Source: Runella limosa DSM 17973 | Lineage (GTDB): Bacteria > Bacteroidota > Bacteroidia > Cytophagales > Spirosomataceae | Direction of reading: 5' to 3' | DNA length: 64,000 bases | Assembly: GCF_000482465.1 (NCBI RefSeq) | Contig: NZ_KI519425.1 | Coordinates: 220,609-284,608 of the forward strand | Part shown: positions 1 through 8,312 of the stretch, piece after piece | Numbering within the stretch: position 1 is the first letter of the stretch | How the letters are laid out: each line of letters opens with the position of its first letter | Position numbers and translations under genes: made by a program | Notes under the pieces: model-generated | Databases searched by the model: none | Told to the model about the DNA's origin: nothing | The model's input: the letters and a program-made list of their open reading frames with translations, nothing else

Positions 1-414
1 CACGAGCGAAACGTTTTCGTAGTGTTTGGTGCGCAGCGCATGGTTGATGACCTCGGCAATGTCGCCTGTTTCTCCGTGGTTGTAAAGCCTAAAAGCGCGA
101 TTCATCTCGCCACTGCACGAGCGGCAATTCCACGCCAACACATCCCAGCCATGTTGGGCAAACAACTTCGCCGTTCCTTTTACGTAATGCCGATGTGAGT
201 CGCCCTCAAGGCCGTGGGTGAGCACCACCAACTTTTTGCTACCCCTATCGAGCCAGTCGAGGTCAACAAAGTCACCGTCGGACAGCGTCAGCCGCTCACG
301 TTCATACGCTACTCCTTTGATTTTACGAAAAACGCTTGGAATGACTGTTTGCAAATGCCCATTGAACAAATAACGCGGTGGGCCAGGATAAGTCGAACGG
401 TGAATAACGGGCAT
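1..414 (-). CDS. YheT-like alpha/beta hydrolase (3' part outside window)
   Basis: The minus strand from an ATG at 414 stays open to the window edge, giving the first 138 residues. They begin MPVIHRSTYPGP and contain FNGHLQTVIPS, THGLEGDS, RHYVKG and the block AWNCRSCSGEMNR. These are hallmarks of the YheT/UPF0017 alpha/beta hydrolase family, whose substrates are mostly unknown. The catalytic Ser, Asp and His lie in the missing part. An upstream in-frame ATG is cut off by a TAG, so the 414 start is chosen. The gene is divergent from the cysteine desulfurase. Confidence 0.85.
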   Translation of the reverse strand, partial: MPVIHRSTYPGPPRYLFNGHLQTVIPSVFRKIKGVAYERERLTLSDGDFVDLDWLDRGSKKLVVLTHGLEGDSHRHYVKGTAKLFAQHGWDVLAWNCRSCSGEMNRAFRLYNHGETGDIAEVINHALRTKHYENVSLV

Positions 415-666
415 ACGGAGATTTTTTGCACAAAATTGCGGCTATTTTGGCGAAAAGCGTGTGCCCCTGGGATTAAAAATGTGCTTCATTCCTAGAAACT
501 TATCTTTCATTAGAAGATGTTATGGATTTGGGAATTGGCTCATTGGGCAATGATTTATTTTGCACATTTCTACGAAAAGCAGATGTACGGTTTCTCAATG
601 ACTTCATTTTCAAAAAAATATAAAGACAAAGAGAAGTTAAAAACCAATAGTCAATCGACTCGGTAG

Positions 667-698
667 GTTGTTGGGTTTAAAGATTCCCTTTATTTTTG
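667..698 (+). promoter_or_regulatory. Bacteroidota-type promoter of the cysteine desulfurase
   Basis: GTTG at 667-670 is followed after exactly 20 bases by TATTTTTG at 691-698. This fits the Bacteroidota consensus TTTG-N19-21-TAnnTTTG. The start of transcription would fall near 704, giving a leader of about 48 bases. Confidence 0.55.
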
Positions 699-701
699 CG
701 T

Positions 702-721
702 ATAGTTGTTGAAACAACTAT
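702..721. promoter_or_regulatory. Perfect 9-bp palindrome at the transcription start
   Basis: ATAGTTGTT-GA-AACAACTAT has perfect 9-bp arms and lies directly after the -7 box. The two-base centre suits a DNA operator for a dimeric regulator better than an RNA hairpin. The regulator is not identifiable from this window. Confidence 0.5.
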
Positions 722-751
722 GCTTTTCCACCTTTACTAATCTCTTTTTGT

Positions 752-1909
752 ATGATTCGTTCAGTTGCAGACCGTATTTATTTAGACAACGCCGCTACCA
801 CTCCTATCGACGCGGAAGTTATTGAAGCGATGCTCCCTTGGATTACGGAGCAATACGGCAACCCGTCGTCGATTCATGGCCACGGGCGCGTTGTAAAATC
901 GGCGATTGAACAAGCACGCAAGACCGTCGCAGCCCTGCTCAATACCTCTCCTTCACAGCTGTTTTTTACTTCTGGAGGAACCGAAGCCGACAACACCGCC
1001 ATCATTTGCAGTGTCGAAGCCTATCACCTTACCCATGCCATTACGTCTCCGTTGGAGCACCACGCGGTTTTGCATACGTTGGAGCACTTGGCAAAAGCGG
1101 GAAAAATCAAATTGAGCATGGTCAACATCGACGAAAAAGGGCATGTTGACTTAAACCACTTAGAAGAGTTATTGAAGACAAACCCTCGTTCGTTGGTTTC
1201 GTTGATGCACGGCAACAATGAAATCGGCAACTTGTTGGATTTGAACGCTGTGGGTGATTTGTGTGAGCAATACAACGCCATTTTTCACAGTGATACGGTA
1301 CAAACCATGGGGCATTTGCGCCATGATTTGAAAAATTTAAAGACTCATTTTGTCGTGGGGGCGGCCCATAAATTTAACGGGCCCAAAGGCGTTGGATTCT
1401 TGTACGTCAACGATGTACGGATTCAACCTTATGTTCACGGGGGAGCGCAAGAGCGTAATATGCGCGGAGGTACCGAAAATGTCTATGGCATTGTTGGATT
1501 AGCCAAAGCTTTGGAAATCGCCTACCGCGACATGGACGCTCACCGTGCCCATTTAGAAAACCTCAAAAAACGAATGATTGCGGGCTTCCGCGAAAAAATA
1601 GAAGATGTTCGTTTCAACGGCGACTCGGCCAACCTTGAGCGGAGCAACTACACCGTTTTGAACGTAAGCTTACCACCGTCTGACATCAACGACATGTTGT
1701 TGTTCAACTTGGACATTGCCAAAATTTCGGCTTCGGGCGGAAGTGCCTGTTCGAGTGGTTCGGAGGTAGGTTCGCACGTATTGTCGGCGTTGGGTGTCGC
1801 TCCTGAGCGCGGCAACGTTCGTTTTTCGTTTGGTAAATACAACACCGAAGCCGAAATCGACTACGCAGTAGCGACGGTGGCAGATATGTATAAAACAGTT
1901 GGGGTATAA
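752..1909 (+). CDS. Cysteine desulfurase, NifS/IscS family
   Basis: A PLP enzyme of 385 residues, the usual length, that takes sulfur from cysteine for Fe-S cluster and thiocofactor synthesis. Near the N-terminus is YLDNAATTPID. The PLP lysine is K207 in AAHKFNGPKGVG, and the active-site cysteine is about C333 in SGGSACSSGSE, in the short flexible loop of group I enzymes. No IscU, SufBCD or NadB gene is adjacent, so the client pathway is open. It is convergent with the reductase gene, with only two bases between the stop codons, and sits behind a palindrome-marked promoter. Confidence 0.93.
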   Translation: MIRSVADRIYLDNAATTPIDAEVIEAMLPWITEQYGNPSSIHGHGRVVKSAIEQARKTVAALLNTSPSQLFFTSGGTEADNTAIICSVEAYHLTHAITSPLEHHAVLHTLEHLAKAGKIKLSMVNIDEKGHVDLNHLEELLKTNPRSLVSLMHGNNEIGNLLDLNAVGDLCEQYNAIFHSDTVQTMGHLRHDLKNLKTHFVVGAAHKFNGPKGVGFLYVNDVRIQPYVHGGAQERNMRGGTENVYGIVGLAKALEIAYRDMDAHRAHLENLKKRMIAGFREKIEDVRFNGDSANLERSNYTVLNVSLPPSDINDMLLFNLDIAKISASGGSACSSGSEVGSHVLSALGVAPERGNVRFSFGKYNTEAEIDYAVATVADMYKTVGV

Positions 1910-1911
1910 TT

Positions 1912-2943
1912 TTACCAAGAAATAGTAACGCCTTCGGTGAGGGGGTGCGCCATGCAGGTTAGCACTTGGCCATTGACAATCTCCTCATCGGTCAGCACTT
2001 CGTTATATTCCATTTCCACTTCTCCTGAGTTACAAAGCGCAATACACGCGCCACATCGCCCTGCGCGACACGTATAAGGCAATGGCCAGCCCGCTAGAAG
2101 ACCAGCATCCAGTAGCGTTTGGTTTTCGCGAACTGAAATTGTTTGTTGTGCTCCTCTAAAATTGGCCAAAATCGTTTGAGCAGGATAATGTTTAGGCGTA
2201 GGAGGTTTGGATTCAATCACAAAGTGTTCGCGCTGAAGTTGGTCTTTGTGAAAACCCATCGTCAACAAACTGATTTCCACCATTAACATATAATGGAACG
2301 GCCCACAGGCATAAAAGCGAGCCTCAGAAAAAGGCGCTCCGTTGAGGGTTTGTTGAATAATTTCTTCCAATAATGTACCATTGAGGCGCGCCCAACGCAG
2401 ATTTTTGGCATTGCCCCACAAAAAGATAACTTTTAATTGGGTCGGGTGCGCTGCTTGGAGGGCGGTAAGTTGATGGTAAAAAATGGTCGATTCTACTGAT
2501 TTATTGCTGTAAACCAACGTAATCTGGGTAGATGGATGTTTGGCCAACAGCTCTTTGGTAAGGGCAAAAAGTGGCGTAATTCCACTTCCTGCGGCCAATA
2601 AAAAAACGTGTTTCGGTGGCTGGGTCGGAAGGACAAACCGCCCCGCAGGAGGAAGGCATTCCCACTGTTCTCCCACACGACTATAATCCAGTAATGGACG
2701 AGAAATAAGCCCATTGGCTACGCGCTTAATCGTAATCGACGGAAGGGCGTCCACCGCTGGTGCCGACGAAAGTGAAAAAGAACGACGAACTTCATGCCCG
2801 TGTTCCTGAAACAAAAATGTCAAAAATTGCCCCGCTTGGTACGCCAACGGACGTCCATCCATTGGTTGCAATACAAAGGTTTTGGCATCGGGGGTTTCTT
2901 CAATGATTTCCTTAATTTCTAACAGTTGCGTAATGGGCTCCAT
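1912..2943 (-). CDS. FAD/NAD(P)-binding reductase with C-terminal 2Fe-2S ferredoxin (PaaE/Hmp-like)
   Basis: 343 residues in the order FAD-binding barrel, NAD(P)-binding domain and plant-type ferredoxin. RSFSLSS (about 54-60) is the flavin-binding RxxS motif, and AAGSGITP (about 117-124) is the nucleotide-binding glycine motif. The 2Fe-2S ligands are C292, C297, C300 and C330 (CxxxxCxxC...C). The architecture matches PaaE and ring-hydroxylating oxygenase reductases, which pass electrons from NAD(P)H to a partner oxygenase. No oxygenase lies nearby, so the partner is unknown. The start codon lies only 7 bases from the U-tract of the upstream gene's terminator, which is odd for an independently expressed gene. 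Confidence 0.88.
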   Translation of the reverse strand: MEPITQLLEIKEIIEETPDAKTFVLQPMDGRPLAYQAGQFLTFLFQEHGHEVRRSFSLSSAPAVDALPSITIKRVANGLISRPLLDYSRVGEQWECLPPAGRFVLPTQPPKHVFLLAAGSGITPLFALTKELLAKHPSTQITLVYSNKSVESTIFYHQLTALQAAHPTQLKVIFLWGNAKNLRWARLNGTLLEEIIQQTLNGAPFSEARFYACGPFHYMLMVEISLLTMGFHKDQLQREHFVIESKPPTPKHYPAQTILANFRGAQQTISVRENQTLLDAGLLAGWPLPYTCRAGRCGACIALCNSGEVEMEYNEVLTDEEIVNGQVLTCMAHPLTEGVTISW

Positions 2944-2950
2944 AGGGTAT

Positions 2951-2976
2951 AAAAAAGGCGAGGTCTTAGCCTCGCC
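2951..2976 (-). terminator. Rho-independent terminator after the TlpA-like gene
   Basis: Read on the minus strand, GGCGAGG-ctaaga-CCTCGCC is followed by TTTTTT (plus-strand arms at 2957-2963 and 2970-2976, A-tract 2951-2956). It lies between the TlpA-like stop and the reductase start. Confidence 0.8.
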
Positions 2977-2984
2977 CTGTGTTG

Positions 2985-4067
2985 TTATTTAACGTCCTTA
3001 TCAGGCATCAACTCAGCCAATTTCTTGGTCAGGGCTTCTCCCCGAAGGTTTTTGCCGACGATTTTACCGTTCGGGTCTAGCAAAAAGCTAGCAGGAATCG
3101 AATTGATGCCGTATTGCACCGCCACTTCATTTTGCCAGTATTTTAAATCCGAAACGTGCGTCCACGTCAATTGATCTTTTTCGATGGCTTTGAGCCACGG
3201 GTCTTTTTTCTGATCAAGTGATACGCCCAAAACCGTAAATCCTTTGTCTTTGTAAGCGTTGAATGCCTTTACCACATTCGGGTTTTCTTGGCGGCACGGG
3301 CCACACCATGACGCCCAAAAATCAACCAATACGTATTTCCCCTTTAATGATGACAACGAAACAGGCTTTTCGTTTACATCGTTTTGAGTAAACTCCATGG
3401 CCATTTGTCCAACCGCTGTTTTGGCATTAACGTCAATTTTTTTCTTCAAATCTTTGGCAAAGTTTGACGTTAGCGCGTCGCCTTTTAAATAACCGTACAT
3501 ACTTGACAAATCGCTGTCTTCGCCGTAGAAGAAACGACTACGCACCAACCACGCACTTACCAACGACTCAGGGTTAGTTTTGATAAACTCCTTCGCTTTT
3601 TCCGTAATCTGCTCGTCAATTTTATCGACTTGCTCGTTAAATTCTTTGTAAGGCTGCTTCTTTTGGTACGCATCCATCAAGGCCGCCATCACGGGGCGTC
3701 GTTCGTTGTTAAGTGCTGCAATGGAAGCAGTATAACGTGACAAATCATCGTTGATACGGTTTCCTGAAACACTGGCATTTTCAAGTTCTTCGAGGTTGCC
3801 TGCAAACGTAAGCGTAGCGTTTTTTTCAAGAAAAAACGAAGTTTGCGTTTTGCCCACACGTAGGTAGGCCGTCGTAAGGTCTTCCACCTGGCCTTTAAAA
3901 GTAAACTCACCATTCGCTGATTTCAACGAATCAATGGATTTGCCGTAACGGAGGTAAATAGTTTGATCTTTTATGCCTTTGATGGCACCCGTGACCGAGA
4001 AAGGAGCTGGGTCGGCTACGGCTAAAAACGGAAGTAGTGCAAGGCACGACAATAACAGTTTTTTCAT
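2985..4067 (-). CDS. Exported TlpA-like thioredoxin with N-terminal DUF4369-like domain
   Basis: 360 residues beginning with a signal peptide (MKKLLLSCLALLPFLAVA). Residues 20-120 resemble the DUF4369 beta domain often fused to Bacteroidota thioredoxins, and a helical middle section follows. The C-terminal AhpC/TSA-thioredoxin fold begins near 235 and carries WASWCGPC (cysteines 255 and 258) and a cis-proline near 325 (SIPAS). It should act in the periplasm as a thiol-disulfide oxidoreductase. It ends at a strong terminator, so it is probably monocistronic. Confidence 0.88.
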   Translation of the reverse strand: MKKLLLSCLALLPFLAVADPAPFSVTGAIKGIKDQTIYLRYGKSIDSLKSANGEFTFKGQVEDLTTAYLRVGKTQTSFFLEKNATLTFAGNLEELENASVSGNRINDDLSRYTASIAALNNERRPVMAALMDAYQKKQPYKEFNEQVDKIDEQITEKAKEFIKTNPESLVSAWLVRSRFFYGEDSDLSSMYGYLKGDALTSNFAKDLKKKIDVNAKTAVGQMAMEFTQNDVNEKPVSLSSLKGKYVLVDFWASWCGPCRQENPNVVKAFNAYKDKGFTVLGVSLDQKKDPWLKAIEKDQLTWTHVSDLKYWQNEVAVQYGINSIPASFLLDPNGKIVGKNLRGEALTKKLAELMPDKDVK

Positions 4068-4156
4068 CGCGAAATGGTTTTGAGTTTCAGTGAAATGTAA
4101 ATGTTATGGCAAGATAATGGGTATTCGGTAGAGTGCCAAATTGGGTAGGGGTAAAA

Positions 4157-4726
4157 CTAAAATGAAAGAGTAATTTTAAATTCAGCTTCAATAGCTCGAA
4201 TAAATATCACCCGATTGGGTTCTTTCGCCATCAAGGAAGCAAAATATTCTTCGGGGCTTACGTTTTTGTTTTGTATGGACTCTCGGCGTCTTTCAATGTA
4301 GTTTTTTCGTTCTGAGGCCAGTTCTAGGTCATCTAATTTTAAGTATTTGATGAGCTTTTCGGCTTCTACATCATCGGGGTGGCAAATGTATTCGCCGTCA
4401 AGGTAAATAATTCGTTCTTCAAAATCTGGAGCAGTAGGGTGAAGAAGGGGTTGATGTTTTGCCCAACGGACAGAACCGCCTTTTTCATTGTTCCACTGGG
4501 CTTTCACCAAAAACCAGTTTTGATACCCGTCGTGCTCGGTATTTTTGAGGGTAGGATTGAAGTGCTCAATCTCCTTTTTATCCGTTCTCCCCAAATAAGT
4601 TTCGGTGTACGCGCAGAGGTTATGTTGTTCGGCAAGTAACTGCTGTCGAATTCTTGTCCTGTGTTTGGAGTATTTCCAACCATTGCTCACAATCGCTGAA
4701 TCTTCTTTCTTTTGCTGCTTTCTCAT
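4157..4726 (-). CDS. HNH-like protein of the PtuB/TIGR02646 type (cassette A)
   Basis: 189 residues. The core is C38-A-Y-T-E, then E54-H55-F56-N57-P58, HDGYQNW (65-71) and a downstream WNNEKG. This layout matches the TIGR02646 HNH family, which includes the PtuB effector of Septu and retron-Ec78 defence. Relative to canonical HNH proteins with CxxC zinc pairs, only one cysteine of the first pair remains. The gene overlaps the upstream ATPase by four bases (ATGA), so the two are translationally coupled. Its closest relative in the window is the HNH-like gene at 9634-10224. Nuclease activity is inferred. Confidence 0.75.
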   Translation of the reverse strand: MRKQQKKEDSAIVSNGWKYSKHRTRIRQQLLAEQHNLCAYTETYLGRTDKKEIEHFNPTLKNTEHDGYQNWFLVKAQWNNEKGGSVRWAKHQPLLHPTAPDFEERIIYLDGEYICHPDDVEAEKLIKYLKLDDLELASERKNYIERRRESIQNKNVSPEEYFASLMAKEPNRVIFIRAIEAEFKITLSF

Positions 4727-6399
4727 AGTCCAAATTTATACTTGTCCCCCAATTGTTCTCTTTCTTCGATGTATTCCAGTTTTTTAGTTTCGTCTTTTTC
4801 AAAATGAATAAGACTTTTTAGCCTTGTATAGCGTTCCCATGCTTGTTGTTTGGCATCGCTCATGTATTTTTCTAAATCAAAAATGTCACGAAGCATTTTG
4901 TCGGAAGAAAGAGCTTGAAAATCTATATCTATTTTCTCTACTGTGATACCTTCTTCTTTGGTTCTGTTTACTTTTAATAAAACAGAGTTTTCGGGTGCTC
5001 CCAGAAGCGGTACTAAGCTATGGGTTGAAACAATAAACTGTATTTTGGGAAAAATTTGGGATAATAATTGAGGGATTTCCCGCTGCATTTTCGGGTGCCA
5101 ATGTAAATCCAATTCATCTATAATGACAATACCTGCAAGTTCGGATGGGTTGGTAATTTCGGGCTGGGATTTGAACAGTCGAATAATTATATCGCCCACC
5201 ATAGCAATGATACTACGAAAACCAGAAGCTAGTTGCTCAAACAAAACGGGTGTGTAAATATCGCCTTCTTCAGTAGGTTCTTTTTCGATGTAATAAACTT
5301 TTCGAGAAGGTACATTTACTTCAATATCAGACAAATAAGGTATTAACCTTAAAAAGGTTTGTTTGACGTTTTCAAACTTGTGGCTTTTTTCTAAAAACCA
5401 TATTAGAAGTTCAAATTCGATATTGAGTAAAATTCCGTCAGAATTGAACAGGCTGTACGTTGTGGTACTTTTCTTGGCTACATCATTTTGAGTTTGATCA
5501 GTTTGGATTTGAAGGCGGGAGGGACCGTAGCAAGCAAGGTGGGGGAATCTTTCTATGTTAAAACCTATATTATGGATAATGCTTTTATTGAGATTAAAGT
5601 ACTCTATTCCGATGCCATTTTCTACGCTTTGAGTGAAAAGGGGAGCTTCTTCGTCCCGTTCACCAATAAGTCCAATGGTAATGGAACGTAAAATACTTGT
5701 TTTTCCAAATCCATTTTCACCAATTAAAAATATCCAGTTTGTGTCAATAGGGAATGGTTCTTGTATCTCGATATAGTTAATTCCCTCATAGTTTTTTACT
5801 ATAAACCTTTTTAAGCCGTAAGGGAGAATATTTTGAGTATTTGTAAATATATCTGTTGAAACATTTTGTATTAGACGAGAATTATTGACTACTGATTCGA
5901 TAGCGTAAACTTGTCCATAAAATCTTACAGCTTCATCCGCATTTTTTTTAACCTCCTCGTCATCTGAGTTCAAATTATATTTGAAAGATATTTGCTGAGT
6001 CTCCTGATTAAATGACATATTTATATCCGAAAAGTAATTTTCGAAGACTGGTAAGTATTTTTTTGCTTTTATCTGAAACTCGTTCTCGGGTTGGTTATTT
6101 TCAATGCCCCAAATAATTCTTTGTAAGGTAAATTTCGCACCTTCTAGTTGAGAGAGATTAAATGATATAGAATGTGAATATTGATAATTTCCAGAATCAT
6201 CTATTCCTGTTATATCAGATTGTGCTATCGGGGGTTTGTTTGAGTTTATCTTACTTGTTTCTTCTTCAAAACTCCTATCCCATTTGCTTAATGTTTCTAT
6301 ATCAATAGCCAACAATTCCCCTATCTCATCAAGGCTTTTGCCTTCATTTTTAAACTTGATGAAAAGATTGTGTAGCTGAGTTTCTTCTGCTTTTGTCAT
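4723..6399 (-). CDS. HTH-ATPase of the PtuA/OLD-like type (cassette A)
   Basis: 558 residues. Residues 1-45 look like a helix-turn-helix (KSLDEIGELLAIDIETLSKW). A linker domain follows to about 215, then an SMC/ABC-type ATPase: Walker A GENGFGKTS (227-235), signature-like LASGFRSI (390-397), Walker B IVIIDELD (424-431) and the H-loop STHS (458-461). The helical tail after about 500 (WERYTRLKSL...) resembles the tail of the second ATPase at 8313-9647. The family senses phage or DNA states and controls a partner effector. The HNH gene follows directly. No reverse transcriptase is present, so this is not a complete retron. Confidence 0.78.
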   Translation of the reverse strand: MTKAEETQLHNLFIKFKNEGKSLDEIGELLAIDIETLSKWDRSFEEETSKINSNKPPIAQSDITGIDDSGNYQYSHSISFNLSQLEGAKFTLQRIIWGIENNQPENEFQIKAKKYLPVFENYFSDINMSFNQETQQISFKYNLNSDDEEVKKNADEAVRFYGQVYAIESVVNNSRLIQNVSTDIFTNTQNILPYGLKRFIVKNYEGINYIEIQEPFPIDTNWIFLIGENGFGKTSILRSITIGLIGERDEEAPLFTQSVENGIGIEYFNLNKSIIHNIGFNIERFPHLACYGPSRLQIQTDQTQNDVAKKSTTTYSLFNSDGILLNIEFELLIWFLEKSHKFENVKQTFLRLIPYLSDIEVNVPSRKVYYIEKEPTEEGDIYTPVLFEQLASGFRSIIAMVGDIIIRLFKSQPEITNPSELAGIVIIDELDLHWHPKMQREIPQLLSQIFPKIQFIVSTHSLVPLLGAPENSVLLKVNRTKEEGITVEKIDIDFQALSSDKMLRDIFDLEKYMSDAKQQAWERYTRLKSLIHFEKDETKKLEYIEEREQLGDKYKFGL

Positions 6400-6429
6400 T
6401 TTTTGAACGATGTAATTCCCTCAAAAATA

Positions 6430-6462
6430 CAAAATCCACAAGAACGAGTCCTGTGGATTTTG
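6430..6462 (-). terminator. Terminator-like hairpin after lysS
   Basis: CAAAATCCACA (6430-6440) pairs with TGTGGATTTTG (6452-6462), an 11-bp stem with an 11-base loop. On the minus strand the descending arm runs into TTTTGTATTTTT. It separates lysS from cassette A. Confidence 0.65.
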
Positions 6463-6481
6463 AAATAAAGGGCAAAATATT

Positions 6482-8191
6482 TTAGCCAATCCAAGCCTCT
6501 ACGTCTTCTTTTTTCGGCATAGGAGCGTCGATTTTCAATTTCTTGCGGAGAGCACCCAAGTCGTTGAACACCTTGTTGGGGTTGGCGGCCTTGAGGGCGT
6601 CGATGGTCAAGAAACCCATTTTTTGGAGGGCAGGTACCCAAATCGCAGGTACGCCTTGTGCCACGTAATCGGCTTCGGTGGCCATTTCTACTTTCTTTTC
6701 TGGACGCATTTGTGGGAAGAACAACACTTCCTGAATGCTCGTTTGGTCGGTCATCATCATCGTCAAACGGTCGATACCAATCCCAATTCCCGAAGTAGTC
6801 GGCATTCCGTATTCGAGCGAACGGATGAAGTCCTCGTCCATCGCCATCGCTTCTTCGTCGCCGCGCTCGGCCAAACGAAGCTGCTCCTCAAAACGCTCGC
6901 GCTGGTCGATAGGGTCATTGAGCTCAGAATACGCATTGGCTACTTCTTTTCCGTTGATAAACAACTCAAAACGCTCCACCAAACCAGGTTTGCTGCGGTG
7001 CTTCTTGGTCAATGGCGACATCTCGACGGGGTAGTCGATGATAAACGTTGGTTGAATCAAGTTGCCTTCTACTTTGGCCCCAAAAATCTCGTCGATAAGT
7101 TTGGCTACGCCCATGGTGGCGTCGGTTTCGATGCCCCACTCTTTGCACTGAGCGATGAGTTCTGCTTCAGTTTTGCCTTCTACGTTTACGCCCGTGTATT
7201 TTTCGATGGCTTCAAAGATGCTCAAACGCGTGTAAGGCCCTGCAAATTCGATTTCATTGCCCCACGATTGTACTTTGGTAGTACCGTTTACGGCGATGGC
7301 TACTTTTTCGAGAATTTCTTCAGTGATTCCCATCATCCAATTGTAATCTTTGTAAGCCACATAAAACTCCAACGACGTAAATTCAGGGTTGTGGGTACGG
7401 TCCATGCCTTCGTTGCGGAACATTTTTCCGAACTCATACACCCCGTCAAAACCACCGACAATGAGACGCTTGAGGTAAAGCTCGTTGGCGATACGCATGT
7501 ACAACGGCATATCGAGCGTGTTGTGGTGCGTTTTAAACGGACGAGCCGTTGCTCCCCCGTGGATTGGTTGAAGGATAGGCGTTTCTACTTCTAACCAGCC
7601 CTTATCGTCGAAAATCCGACGCATGGTGCTAATGATGCGAGCGCGTTTGATAAAAATATCTTTGACGTGAGGATTCACAATCAAATCCACGTAGCGTTGA
7701 CGGAAACGTTGTTCAAGATCCGAAAATGCGTCATACACTTTGCCATCTACTTCTTTCACCACAGGAAGTGGGCGAAGCGATTTGTTCAGGATTTTAAACT
7801 CCTCAACGTGAATCGAAATTTCGCCCGTTTGAGTGGTGAAGACGTAGCCTTTTACACCGATGATATCACCGATGTCGAGCAATTTCTTGAAAACAGTATT
7901 ATAAAGCGTTTTGTCTTCGCCTGGGCAAAGGTCATCACGACGGAAATACAGCTGAACGCGGCCTGTGCTGTCTTGTAACTCAACAAATGACACGCTTCCC
8001 ATGATACGGAAGCCCATCAAACGGCCTGCAATAGAGATGTTTTTATAACTCAGCTTATCGTTTTCGTAATTTTTATGAATATCGGCTGCCGTAGCGTTTA
8101 CCTCAAATAATTCGGCAGGATAGGGGTCAATCCCCATTTTCATCAAATCTTCGCGCTTTTGGCGGCGGAGGAGTTCTTGTTCGCTCAACAT
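6482..8191 (-). CDS. lysS: Lysyl-tRNA synthetase, class II
   Basis: 569 residues: an N-terminal OB-fold anticodon-binding domain followed by the class II catalytic core. Motif 2 appears as [15 protein letters not shown], and motif 3 as [15 protein letters not shown] followed by FFPQMRPE. About 70 residues follow motif 3, ending in a helical segment ([14 protein letters not shown]...). Many Bacteroidota LysRS carry this extension, which is absent from the roughly 500-residue proteobacterial enzyme. The gene charges tRNA-Lys and is presumably essential. It is a fixed housekeeping gene with a homologous ATPase-HNH cassette on each side. Confidence 0.97.
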   Translation of the reverse strand: MLSEQELLRRQKREDLMKMGIDPYPAELFEVNATAADIHKNYENDKLSYKNISIAGRLMGFRIMGSVSFVELQDSTGRVQLYFRRDDLCPGEDKTLYNTVFKKLLDIGDIIGVKGYVFTTQTGEISIHVEEFKILNKSLRPLPVVKEVDGKVYDAFSDLEQRFRQRYVDLIVNPHVKDIFIKRARIISTMRRIFDDKGWLEVETPILQPIHGGATARPFKTHHNTLDMPLYMRIANELYLKRLIVGGFDGVYEFGKMFRNEGMDRTHNPEFTSLEFYVAYKDYNWMMGITEEILEKVAIAVNGTTKVQSWGNEIEFAGPYTRLSIFEAIEKYTGVNVEGKTEAELIAQCKEWGIETDATMGVAKLIDEIFGAKVEGNLIQPTFIIDYPVEMSPLTKKHRSKPGLVERFELFINGKEVANAYSELNDPIDQRERFEEQLRLAERGDEEAMAMDEDFIRSLEYGMPTTSGIGIGIDRLTMMMTDQTSIQEVLFFPQMRPEKKVEMATEADYVAQGVPAIWVPALQKMGFLTIDALKAANPNKVFNDLGALRKKLKIDAPMPKKEDVEAWIG

Positions 8192-8312
8192 TTACTTGTT
8201 TGTTTTAAGCCCTCTACCCCTCGTTGGGGGACTGTACAAATACAGGACTATTCGTTGTTTTTTTTAATATTGCTGCAAAATTAGATAAAAGCCTCCAAAA
8301 CCCACTCACTCA

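Larger units (their letters stand above)
415..751. other. 337-bp intergenic stretch between divergent genes
   Basis: No convincing coding sequence is seen here. The right half holds the promoter and palindrome upstream of the cysteine desulfurase, listed separately. The left half is AT-rich, presumably carries the promoter of the hydrolase, and shows no clear -7 motif. Confidence 0.5.

Noticed and set aside
6623-7594. A 323-residue frame opposite lysS
   Set aside because: lysS is certain over this range, and the opposite frame has no recognisable domain.
8232-8245. CTGTA-CAAA-TACAG palindrome upstream of lysS
   Set aside because: Only 5-bp arms; too short to claim as an operator although it lies near a weak -7 match.
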